Assembly: GCA_008729055.1 (NCBI GenBank) | Contig: SDUX01000004.1 | Coordinates: 4,666,559 to 4,730,558, forward strand | Origin: Pyropia haitanensis | Taxonomy: Eukaryota; Rhodophyta; Bangiophyceae; Bangiales; Bangiaceae | DNA: 64,000 nt | Direction of reading: 5' to 3' | Part shown: positions 54,623 to 64,000 of the stretch, piece after piece | Layout of the letters: every line of letters starts with the position of its first letter | Numbering within the stretch: position 1 is the stretch's first letter | Made by a program: the position numbers and the translations under genes | Notes under the pieces: generated by a model | What the model was told of the DNA's origin: nothing | The model's input: only the letters and a program-made list of their open reading frames with translations | The model's database searches: none

Positions 54623-56486
54623 GAGGGTGGGAAGCGAAGCGGCTGCGTAGGGGGGGGGGTGGCGAAACAGGTGATGCGTGATACGCGTTGTCGACCCGAT
54701 CGAGATTGATAATCGGTGCCCGTGTACGTCTGGGAGGAAGAGAGTGGGCGGGGAGAAGGGCGGTTGCTTTGACTGCGGTGCGAGTGTGTGGAGATGGATG
54801 GCACGAGAACGGGAATGATAGCGGGCGGCTGGCCACCGCAGATATAGGAGCGATGACGCCTCCCGGTGTTGATGTCACTGGTGGCGAGCGCTCGCCCGCG
54901 CCACCGTCGCTTGCGGCGGTGCCACAGCGACTGCAGGATGGTGACCGTCAGCGGGTGGTGTCGCCGAGCGCGCGCTGGTGAGACCGCCACCCGTGGCCGG
55001 CCATCCCACCCGCCCCAAGGCGAGCAGAGGGAGAAACACCGTTTTGAGGGAGGTTCCGAGTCGGGAAACGAGCCAGACGGGCGGCGGGGACCAGCAAACT
55101 CCCAAAACCCCTTCCTGCTCATGTCTATAGCCACGCAGCAGCACGGCAGTGGCACCGTCTGTGGCAGGGGAGGCGGCGGCGCGCCCACGTTCTGGTGGCC
55201 ACGAGAGGACGCCCGACATAGAGGCGGGGAGGAGCGGCACCGCCCGCCGTGGCACGTAACCCGGGCCTGTACCTATGTGCTTGCAGCCAACGTCATCCGG
55301 CCTGGTGGCTCGCGGACACCCCCGCTGGAAGAGGCCGCTCCCGCGACATCGGTGGTGCCGTGCGTGCTGTCAACCGTCTCTATAGCGACCGATGCGAAGA
55401 CGGGGAGAAGGTCACCTCGGTGGCGCGGCGGAGCGTGCGCGTCTGCTCACTCGATGAGCTGCTCCACATAGGGGGGAGGCGCTCAGCGAGACGGACGCCG
55501 TTAGTGACACGCGAAATCGAGTCACGGGCGGCCCGCCGGCGCTCATCAGGAGCCAAGTTTTCGCACCAGAAATGGCAGTTTTTCGCCTCCCGGCACCCCT
55601 TCAAGGACCACTGGCCGGAAAGAACCATCCCTCTTCAAGCGACGGGGCGCACGCCGTTGTACTCCCGAGGAATGCGCGTTGCGTCTATGGCGACGGTGGA
55701 ACCGGTGTGGGACCACCGCCGCCCACCGTCGGGGAGGTGCCCCAAAGTGGGGGGGGGAAGTGCCACACGAAGGGGGCCACCAGTCAGAGAGGCCGAACCG
55801 GAGCGGGGGGAAAGGCTGTCGTCGCGGGGGGGGACTGTCTGGCGCCCGCCTGGCACGGCGATCCCGGTCCGTAGGGTGTCCACCGACGCGTGCTCGCCCC
55901 GCGGCCCGGGTGTGCCCGTCCGCCCCTCCATCACCCGTCCGCGCCCGGCGCCTGCCGGATCCATTCCGCCCGCCCGTCCGTATCCACAGCCGCCAGCGAC
56001 GGCGGGCGGCCGCGGCAATGGCGGCAAGGGCGGCTGCACAGCTGTGGCAGCGGCCACGGCGACAGCCGCGAGATCGACGCGGGGGGTGGGTGTGGTTGAT
56101 GCAGGGGAGCAAGGGACATGCTGGGAGTGTCAGTGTGGGTGAGAGGGGGCCCGCGCGCCGGCCACGCGCTGCCATCTGTCAAGAGTTTCTTTTCTTGTAA
56201 TTGCCATACACCCCACTATTATTAAACAAGTCTATTGTATCCGTTTGGAAGTGGCGCGGGCTCGCCGCGCTCTCCCATTGGTCGATCAAGCTTTCCGGCC
56301 ACCTCCACAATCGTAGGATCGTGTAGGAGACACGCGGAGTGTGCTCCAACGCAGGGCGCGTTCGCGGTCACCGCCATCGCCGCCGTCGGCCGTGCCCTAC
56401 CCCGGCCGCCCCGCCGCCGCTGCCGACGCGGCCGTCCGCCGCTCGCACCGCCCCCCGCGCGGGTACCCCTGCACACAGCGGCAGCC
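54623..56486. other. Divergent spacer between malectin-kelch and PCC1
   Basis: It must contain both promoters. A plus frame without an ATG (55249-56142, 297 codons) is open in both duplicated copies, but the few copy differences include amino-acid changes and no domain is recognisable. A CCAAT box lies at 56277-56281. Two blocks of this spacer and the first coding part (roughly 54865-55215 and 54355-54815) are missing from the left arm. Confidence 0.5.
56277..56281 (-). promoter_or_regulatory. Inverted CCAAT box upstream of PCC1
   Basis: ATTGG (CCAAT on the minus strand), in CTCCCATTGGTCGATC, 206 bp before the PCC1 ATG. It is conserved in the duplicated copy at about 33089. Confidence 0.35.
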
Positions 56487-58059
56487 ATGGATGAGGTGGA
56501 CGCGCCAGCGGCGGCGGCACCGGCAGCAGCTGCACCGGTGGCGGCGACGACACCGGCAGCGGCACCGCCGTCGGCGGCAGCAGCCGCGGCACCAGCGGCG
56601 GCACCGGCGGCGGCACCGGCGGTGGCGGCGGTGGACGTGACGGCGCCGTCCCCGCTGCCGGCGTCGGCAGGTGGCGGCGGCAGCGGCGCCGACGGCAGCG
56701 ACGCGGACGACGAGGAGGCCCGCAGCAGCGATGAGGAGGCGGCCGCGGCGGCGGCGGGCGGCGGCACGCCGCTCGACGCGGCCAACCCCGCGGCGGTGGT
56801 GACAGAGTAAGGGACGTGGGGGCGGTGGGGTGCCACCGCGGCGTGGGGGGGGACCGCCGGCGGCGCGCGGCGGGCTGCGTCGGCCTGCGGTGGGGGGGGG
56901 GGGGTTTGGTTGGGCGGCGGCGCGCCGGCCGGCGGTGGCGTGCGTGGTGCGCCAGCCAGTCCCTGAGAGGGGAGAGGGAGTGGAGGCCAAGGGGAGAGAG
57001 AGGAAGGGGCGGGCGGGTCGGGGGGACGCGCCGTGGCGGTCCCGCGCCCAACCCCCCCGGCATGGCGGACTGGCCGCAGACGGCTAACGCGCCGGCTGTG
57101 GACTGCCACCCCTGCTGTGCGCTGCCCTCCTCTTTGCTGCCCGCCGCGGCCGCTGCCGCGCGCCGCTGCTGCGCGCTGCCGCTGCCGCCACGGCCGCCCG
57201 CTGCCGCCGCCGCCGCCGCCGCCGCCGCTGCCGGCGTGGCGTGGCACGCCGCTCCCCCCCCCCCCCCCCCCCCCCCTCGCCCTCCTTGCGCGCGCGCCGC
57301 CCGCGCCCGCCCCCGCAGGGAGGTGGTGGTGCGGCTGCCGTGCCCGCGCGGCGCCGCCGCCGCGGCGACCGCGCTGGGCGCCGACGCGGAGCTGCGGCCG
57401 CGGCGGGTGACCAAGGCGCTCCGCGTCGACGGGTGCACCCTCCACGTGTATGGTGGCGGACGGGCGGGCGGGCGGGCCGACGGGCGGGCGGGCGGGCGGG
57501 CGGGCGGGCGGGCGGGGGCCGGGGGCGGTGGGGGGTGGGGGGGGAAGAGGGAGAGCGTCGGGGCGGTTGTTTCTAGAAGAGGAGGTGGGGGGGAGGCCAT
57601 TTTGACGAGGTCCCAGGGGGGGGGGGGGCCGGACGGCGGACGGCATGGCGGAGGGAAGCCGCGGGGGGGAGCGCGACCGCCATAGCGCCGCGGCCTCCCC
57701 GCCCGCCCGCCCGCCCGCCCGCGGGGACCGGCGCAAGGTACTGACGCGCCGCCGGTGATACCCGCCCGCCGCTCTGAAGGGTGCCCCTGCCTGCCGCTCC
57801 CCCCCCCCGGCGCCCCGCTTCTTCCCGTCGTGGCGACACCACTTGGCCCACCACGGCGGCGCATCCGCATCTCCCCCCCCCCACCACCGCCCCTCTCCAC
57901 GCTCACCCTCCCCCCCCGCGCCCCCCGCGCCCCCCCGCGCCCCCCCCCAACAGGCTCTTCCGTGCCACCGACGCGCGCGCGCTGCGGCAGTCGGTCGGCT
58001 CCTTCCGCGAGCACGCGGCGCTCGTCGTCGACGCGGTCACCGCGTTTGCGCCGCGCTGA
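56487..58059 (+). CDS. PCC1: KEOPS/EKC complex subunit Pcc1 (LAGE3-type)
   Basis: Three exons, 56487-56806, 57319-57447 and 57954-58059, give 184 residues. Junctions are ACAGA|GTAAGG...CCCCGCAG and CACGT|GTATGG...CCAACAG, and both keep frame. Exon 1 is an Ala/Pro- then Asp/Glu-rich extension (~107 residues). The Pcc1 domain spans exons 2-3: [41 protein letters not shown], then LFRATDARALRQSVGSF and ALVVDAVTAFAPR, the typical strand-strand-helix end (usually FxAxDxRxLRVSVxSF). Pcc1 is the small dimerising subunit of KEOPS, which helps make the tRNA t6A37 modification. The extension is longer than in yeast (~88 aa) or human LAGE3. Intron 2 is a tetranucleotide array. Exon 1 and its promoter are duplicated at 32563-32882. 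Confidence 0.86.
57457..57520 (+). repeat. (GGGC)n tetranucleotide array in PCC1 intron 2
   Basis: About 15 GGGC units with one GGGCCGAC interruption, starting 9 bp into the intron. G-rich on the transcribed sense strand, so G-quadruplex formation is plausible. Confidence 0.85.
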
Positions 58060-58129
58060 CCGACCGCCGCCCCGCCCGCCGCCGCCGCCGCCGCCCGCCG
58101 CCGCCGCCGCCGCCCGCCGCCGCCGCCGC

Positions 58130-58186
<57 letters not shown>

Positions 58187-58720
58187 GCGCCACCGCCACG
58201 CCACGTGCCGCCGCGCCGGCGGCCGCGGCCGCGGCCGCCCGCCGCGGCCGCCCGCTGCCCGCCCGCCGCGGCCGCCACGGGCGGACGGGCGCCGCGGCGG
58301 CGGCGGCCGCCGCCGCCACCGCCGCCGGTGCGCGCCGCGCCGGCGCGGGCCGCCGCACGGCGGCGGCCTCGGCGCGTGGCCGCGGCGCGGCGGCGGGGGT
58401 AGGCGGGGAGAAACGCAACGCAGAGGGGTGCGGCGGCGGTGGACGGGCGCGGCCGGCGGCGGCGGTGATGGGCAGGTGGCGGGTGCGGCGGCGCCGTGCG
58501 CGTGTGCGCGTGGGCGCGTCGCGGCGGCGGCCGCCGCATGATGCCGCCGCCGCGCGCGCGGGCGCCGCCGCGGCGAGAAAAAAAAAAAACAAAAAAAAAC
58601 GACGGGCGCGGTGCGCTCCACACCAGCGGCGACGGGCGGGCGTCTCCCCCAGCCCCCCCCCCCTTCGCCCCCCCCCCCGCCCCAAGCAAGTCCCCCCCCC
58701 CCCCCCCCTACCCCCCCCAC
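58060..58720. other. Convergent intergenic region with (CCG)n
   Basis: Follows the PCC1 stop. It has a CCG triplet array at about 58072-58186, A-runs at 58576-58600 and C-runs at 58655-58710. No gene is seen. It should hold both 3' ends. Confidence 0.5.
58072..58186 (+). repeat. (CCG)n microsatellite
   Basis: CCGCCG arrays of 115 bp with occasional CCCG interruptions immediately after PCC1. Confidence 0.9.
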
Positions 58721-59095
58721 TCACCGCTCACCCGGCCCCTCCGTCCCCCCCCCCCCCTCTGCCGCAAACGCCGCGGCCGCGGCGCGGAGGTCGCGGATAA
58801 ACGCGCGGGCGAGCGCGCGGGCGCCCGCAGAGGCGCCGCCCTTGTGGCCCGACACGAGCGCGTCGGCGAGGCCCGCCGCCTCGGCGGCGGGCACCGCCAG
58901 CAGCACGTGCCCAGACAGGTCGTGGTCGACCGCCGAGCGGGTGACGGCGGCGGCAAACGCGGCGGCGGCGAGGGGGGGAGGCCCCGCGCCGTCGCCGCGA
59001 GGCGCGCGCCCACTTGGGCGGGCGTCAGGTCCGCGGCGATGGCGCCGAGGGGGGGGGACGCCGGGGGGGGGGGGGGGGTTTCACCTCGCACGCCG

Positions 59096-59126
<31 letters not shown>

Positions 59127-60576
59127 CGCCGCCGCCGCCGCGCCGGCCGCCGCCACCCCCGTCGCCGCCTCTGCCACAGCGCCGGGAGGGGACGCCGCCG
59201 CGCCGGCCGACACCGTCCGCCGGGTGGCGCCACTGGCCGCCGCGCTGCCGCTGCCGCTGCCGCCCGCCGGGCGCGCCCGCCCCGCCACGCGACCGGCGGC
59301 GGCGGTGGTCGTCGTCCGCCGCCGGACGTCCCGCGCGGCGACGGCGGCGGCGGCGGTGGCGGCGGCGGCGACGGCAGCGGCGGCGGCGGCGGTGGCGGCG
59401 CCGTCCGAGGCGGCGGCGCCATCCTCGGCCGACGGTGGGTCCGCGGCGGCGCGCTTGACGCCCCGCCCGGCGCGGCGGCGCCCCCCACCGCCGCCGCCGC
59501 CGCTGCTGCCACCCGCCGCCGACACCGCGTCGGCGCTGCGGCCACTCGGGGGCGGCGTGTCGGTGCGGCGGTTGCACGTCGTAGAGGCACCGCCGCCGCC
59601 GCCGCCGCCGCTGCCGCTGCCGCCGGGGGGGGCACCGGCCGGGTAGCCCGCCGACACGGCCTCCCCCGAGTGGGGCGATGCCGCGTCGGCCGCCGGGGGG
59701 GAGGGCGTCCGCGGCGCCGCCCGTGGCGGGACCGCCGCTAGTGGCGGAGGGGGGGGGGGCGCCGCCAGTGGCGCGGCCGCCGCGGCCGCCGGCCGCCCGT
59801 CGGCCGCCACCACCGCCGACGCCGCGGCGGGCGCGGCACCCGCCGCCGGTAGCGCGGCCGGAGCAGCCGCCGCCGCCGTCGCCCCTGTCAGTGGCGGCGG
59901 TGGGGGGGCGGCCGCCGCGGCGGCGGGATTGGCGGCGGCGGGTGGCGACGCCGCCGCCGTTGCCGTCGTCGTTTCCGCCGCCGTCGCCGTCGTCGTTGCC
60001 GCCGCCGTCGCCGTCATCGTTGCCGCCGCCGCCGCCGGCGTCACGCCAACGGAGGGGGTCACCGCGGCGGCGGCGGCCGCCGCGGCCGCGGCCGCGCCGC
60101 GGCGTGCGCGGACGGCCACAGCCGGCGGGGCGGTGGCCGGGGCGGCGCCCCCCCCCCCCGGCGCGCCCCACCCCGTCAGCCGGCCGCCGCCGCCGCGGCC
60201 GCCGCCGAGGCGGGCGGCGAGCAGCGCCATCCGCCGCACCACCGCGGCGGGTGGCGGAGGGGCGGCGGCGGGGGGGGGCGTGGGTGCACCGGTTGGAGGG
60301 GCGGCCGCGACGGGTGGGGGAGTGGGGGAGGCGGCCAGAGCGACGGGCCGTACGGGTGGTTGTGGCGGTGGTGGGGTGGGCGGCGACGGCCGTGGCGGCG
60401 GCGGTGGCGGTGGCGCCGCCGCCGCCCCGCCGACGCCAGCGTGTGGGCGGCTGGCAGAGGCGGCGGCACCGGCGGCACCGGCCGCCACGCCGCTGCTCGC
60501 GCTGTGCCGGGCGGTGCTGCTCGACGACGCGGCTCCGCCGTCCACAGCGGCCGGGCGCGGCCACGCCGCCGCCGCC

Positions 60577-60623
<47 letters not shown>

Positions 60624-61994
60624 GCCGCCGCCGCCAGCCGCCGCCGCACCACTGGCGGGCCCGCCACCGCCGCCGCTGGTATCACCGCGGCCCGCGTCGG
60701 TGGCCGACGCGGACGTGCTGCGCGTGGACGGGCTCGGGCGGAGGAGCTCCGACGCGCCCGAGCCGGTCGTCCCCGACGACGCCGGACTGTGCGCCGGCGA
60801 CGCGAGCGCCGCGGCGGTGGCGGCGGCCGCGGCGGTCGTGGAGGATGCCGTGGTTGTCGGGGTGGGCGTGCCGCCAGCGGGGGTGGGCGCCGCGGCGGCG
60901 GCGCTGGTCGCGGCAGGGCCGCCGGCCGCCCCGCTGCCGCGTGCCACCGTCGCGGGCTTGGCGTCGACCGCCACGGTGGGGCGGCTGGCAACGGTGGAGG
61001 TTGCGGCGGGCGCCGCTGCCGACCCCGCGGCGGCTGGTGGCGGCTGGCCGGCGGGTGCCGCCGCCGTCGCTGCCGGGGGTGGTTGTGCCGCCAGTGGCGG
61101 GGGTGGCCGCGGCGGCGTGGCGGTCGCCGCGGGCGCGGGCGCAGCGGCGGCAGGAGCGGTGGCGGCAGAGGCAACGGCCGCCGCCGGCGCAGCCGCCGCC
61201 GGCGCCACCCCCGCCTCCCCGTCGCTGTCGGCCAGGTCAATGACGGCAACGAGGCGCGACGGTGGCGACCGCGACGGCGGCGCCCTGCCGCGCCGGCGGC
61301 GGGTCGAGTCGGGCGTGGCGGCCGTGACTGTGGCGGCCGCTGCCGTCCCCGCTGCCGCCGCGGGCGCCACCCCCGCCGGCGGCGGTGGCGGCGGCGGCGA
61401 TGCCGCCGCCGCGGCCGCCGCCCGCGATGCCGCTGTCGCCGCCGCCGCCGCCGCGGGCGGTGGCGGCCGGGCGGCACCACCACCGCCACCACCGCCGCTG
61501 CCGCCGCTGCCGCCGCCGCCCGCCGCGGGGGCACGCGCGCGCGCCGCTTGCACGTCGGGCGCCGCTGCGCGGCCGCCGTCGCTGCCGCCGTCGGGAAGTG
61601 GCGGTGGCGGCGGCGGCGGCAGCGGCGGCGGCGGCTGCGGCGGCGGTGGCGGCATTGCGGCCGCAGGGCGCCACCTGTCGGCAGCGGCGCCACCCGCCGC
61701 CGCGCCAGCAACGTGGAGCAAGTCCCGCGTGGCGGGCAGGCCGTTGCCCCCCCCCCCGGCCGGCTGCGCCCCCCCCCCCGCGGCCGGGGACGGCGACGGC
61801 CGCCGCCCTCCGCCGGCGGCGGCGGGCGCGTCGGCGAGGCTCGCGTCGCCCGCCGCGAGGATCTCCTCCCCAGACGTGCTGCCGCTCCCACCCGACAGGG
61901 TGGACGCGGCGGCGGCGGCGGCGGCGGCGCCCGCCGCGGCGCTGCCGGCCGGGGTCCCCCGCTGGGGCGTGCTACCCACGCCGCCACCGCCGCG

Positions 61995-62027
<33 letters not shown>

Positions 62028-64000
62028 ACGCGCGCCGCCACGACCGCCACCCCCCCCCCGCGACCGCGCAGCGGCGACGCCGCGTGGCCGCCCGCCGTCG
62101 AGGGCGACGACGGCGACAGCGGCAGCGACAGCGGCAGCAGCGGGGTGAGGCCGGCAGGCAGGGCGCGGCGCACGGGCGCGACGGCGGCCGCGCGCGCGGG
62201 CGCCGCCGCCGCCGCCGCGGCACGCGCGGGCGTGCCGCCCGCCGCACGGGGGGGGAGGGTGGCCGCCGCGGGGGGGGGGGGGGGGGGAGGGGAGCGGGGG
62301 GGGTGGCCGCCCCCGCGCCGGCGTGTGCCGCCACCGCCGCCGGTGGGGGAGGGGGGGGGGAGGGGCGGGGGGCGCCGGGTAGGGCGCCGCGGCGGCCGCG
62401 GCGGCCGCGCCCGCCGGCCACGCCGCGGGGCCGCCGGCGTGCACCTGCCGGGCGGGGCCCGCCGGGACGGGCCGGGGGAGAGACCCGGCCGGCGGCGCCG
62501 CGGCTGCCGCCGCCGGTGGAGCCGCCGCGAGCCGCCCGGGCGACGCCCGCACCGCGGCCGCCGCCACCGCCGGTGGTGCCGCGGCGGCGCGCCCGGGCGA
62601 CGCCACGACCGTGGCGCGCCCCGCGGCGGCGGCCGGCACGGCCACGGCGCCGCGCGTAGCCGCCGCCGCCGCGGCTGCTGCCGCCGCCGCCGCCGCCGCC
62701 GCTGCCGCTGCCGCTGCCGCGGGTGGGGCACCCCCCCCCCCCCCCCCGGCGGGCCCCCCCGCCCCCCCCCCCCCCCCCCAGCCGCCGCCTGCCGCTCCCG
62801 CGCCCGCCGCGCGCGCAGGTCTGCAAACAGGATGGTCAGCGGGGAGCGGCCGTCGCCCAGACGCGCCGCGTCGGCCTCGGCGGCGGCCACGTCCGCGTCC
62901 GCGGCGGCCTCGGCGAGGAGCTTGACGACCGGCGCGTGCCCGCCGCGGACGGCGAGCGCCAGCGGCGTCGCGCCGTCGGCCTGCGCCGTGCTGACCGTCG
63001 CGCGCAGGCGGTGGAGCATCGCGACGAGCGGCAGCCGCCCCGACGCGGCGGCCAGGTGCAGCGGCGTTGCGCCCGTCGTGGCCGCCGCCGCGTCGACGGG
63101 CGCGCCCGCGCAGCGGACGAGCGCGAGGACGAGCGCGGGGGGGGCGCCCCGCGCGACGACGGTGTGGAGGGGCGTCCAGCCATAGGGCGGCTCCCGCCGG
63201 TCGGCGGGCGCGCCGCCGCGCGCGAGCGCCGCGACGACCGCGGGCGTGACGCCCGCCGGCGCCGCGACCGCCACGCCAAGGGCGGTGACGCCCCGGTGGG
63301 GCGTGTCAAATGGGATGCCCAGCCGCGATACCAGCCGCACCGCGCCGACGCGGTCCTCGTCGGTCGCGGGCGGCAGCGGCGGCTGGCCGCCGCCGCCACC
63401 CCCCCCTGCCGCCGCGGCGAGCAGCGCGCCGCCGCCGTCGCCGCCGACGCGTGGCGACGCGCCGGCGGTGAGGAGCGCCCGCATCAGGGGCGGCCAGCCC
63501 GCACGGGCGGCGGCGAGGAGGGGCGTCTCGCCGTCGACGACGGGCAGCGGCGGCGCGAGGCGGGCCAGCTCCGCCGCCGCCGTCCGGCCCGCCGTGTGGA
63601 GGAGCAGCTGCAGGACCGCCACGCCCTGCTCCACGGGCGCGACGGCGGCGGCGGCGGCGGCGGCACCACCACCACCACCACCACCCCCGTCGGCGGCACC
63701 ACCACCACCACCACTCCCACCGGCACCACCACCACCACCACCACCGCCGCCGCCGCCGCCGCCGCCCCTCGCCGCCGCCGCCGCCGCCGCCGCCGCGACG
63801 CGCGCGCGCACCGCCGCGCCCGCCGCGGCGGCGTGCAGCGGCGAGCGCCCCCCCCCATCGACGCACCCCACCGGCGCGCCGCGCACGAGCAGCGAGCGGA
63901 CGACGGCCACGTGCCACCCCCCCGCGGCGGCGTGGAGGGGCGTCTCGCCCGCGTCGTTGCGCGCGCGCACCCGCGCGGCGCGGTCGAGGAGCGTGGCGAC
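58721..64000 (-). CDS. Large ankyrin-repeat protein with possible SAM-like C-terminus (5' end outside window)
   Basis: The frame is open to base 64000 (VATLLDRAARVRARNDAGET...), so the start lies beyond the window. At least six ankyrin units are visible on the minus strand: NDAGETPLHAAAGGWHVAVV, GGGRSPLHAAAAGAA, VDGETPLLAAARAGWPPLMR, PYGWTPLHTVVARGAPPALV, TGATPLHLAAASGRLPLVAM and ADGATPLALAVRGGHAPVVK. Gly/Ala inserts interrupt them. They stop near 62830. About 1100 residues of Ala/Pro/Gly low complexity follow. The C-terminus (LTPAQVGARLAATARG, then VDHDLSGHVLLAVPAAEAAG, RALARAFIRDLRAAAAAFAA) is helical and faintly SAM-like. The frame changes at C17 (62731-62747) and C18 (62762-62779), and again between about 59065 and 58980, so the exact exon or frame path is uncertain. 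Ankyrin arrays are protein-binding scaffolds; no enzymatic domain is seen. Confidence 0.6.
63658..63770. repeat. (CCA)n/(CCG)n microsatellite within the ankyrin gene
   Basis: Three CCA arrays separated by GGCGGCAC and CCCACCGGCA, then CCG. They encode a Gly-rich insert on the minus strand inside the ankyrin region. Confidence 0.9.

Larger units (their letters stand above)
50570..57238 (-). repeat. Large inverted segmental duplication, right (parental) arm
   Basis: Inverted counterpart of 32138-36080. It runs from the CCGCCC/GGGCGG-rich stretch and GGTTGTCCAAAGGAGCACGA (~50628) to CGCTGCCGGCGTGGCG (~57238). It contains the intact malectin-kelch gene and PCC1 exon 1, and continues into PCC1 exons 2-3 in unique DNA, which makes this arm the likely source. 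Confidence 0.93.

Overview
This is a very GC-rich, intron-poor eukaryotic nuclear window. The evidence is spliceosomal GT-AG introns of about 180-510 bp, a tRNA-Glu carrying a canonical nuclear intron, and a PP2A catalytic subunit, a BRM-type SNF2 remodeller and a KEOPS subunit of eukaryotic type. A DUF2301-like protein with a transit-peptide-like leader, normally found in cyanobacteria and plastids, points to a photosynthetic alga. The extreme GC bias, the Gly/Ala-rich triplet-repeat proteins and the short sparse introns would fit a bangiophyte red alga (Porphyra/Pyropia type), but that assignment is inference.

Layout. 0-4.7 kb: 3' half of an anoctamin (TMEM16) gene, a decayed unknown gene, a degenerate copy of the anoctamin tail and an intron-containing tRNA-Glu(CTC). 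4.7-8.8 kb: a large low-complexity coiled-coil protein. 9.3-11.6 kb (minus): a four-CBS AMPK-gamma/SNF4-like protein. 12.3-16.7 kb: a block with ~0.8 kb inverted-repeat ends around satellite DNA rich in GTTAGG-like words and a 51-codon ORF. 18.8-29.1 kb: a ~3376-residue BRM/SNF2 ATPase. 30.0-31.4 kb (minus): PP2A catalytic subunit.

32.1-57.2 kb is framed by a large inverted segmental duplication. The right arm holds an intact malectin-kelch gene and the 5' part of a PCC1 (KEOPS) gene. The left arm holds truncated copies of both: the malectin-kelch copy lost its signal peptide and start, and PCC1 is only exon 1. Between the arms lie a chondroitin-synthase-like glycosyltransferase, a small membrane protein, the DUF2301-like protein and a type II membrane methyltransferase-like protein. 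The right arm also carries a 1.88-kb insertion with 11-bp terminal inverted repeats; the left arm preserves its empty site. The window ends in a 5'-incomplete ankyrin-repeat gene (minus).

Functionally, the 36-55 kb genes suggest secretory-pathway or cell-surface glycan biology (glycosyltransferase, possible glycan methyltransferase, malectin-kelch protein); the rest are housekeeping or signalling genes. A recurring oddity is that several recognisable proteins change reading frame exactly at G or C homopolymers of 7-19 bases.
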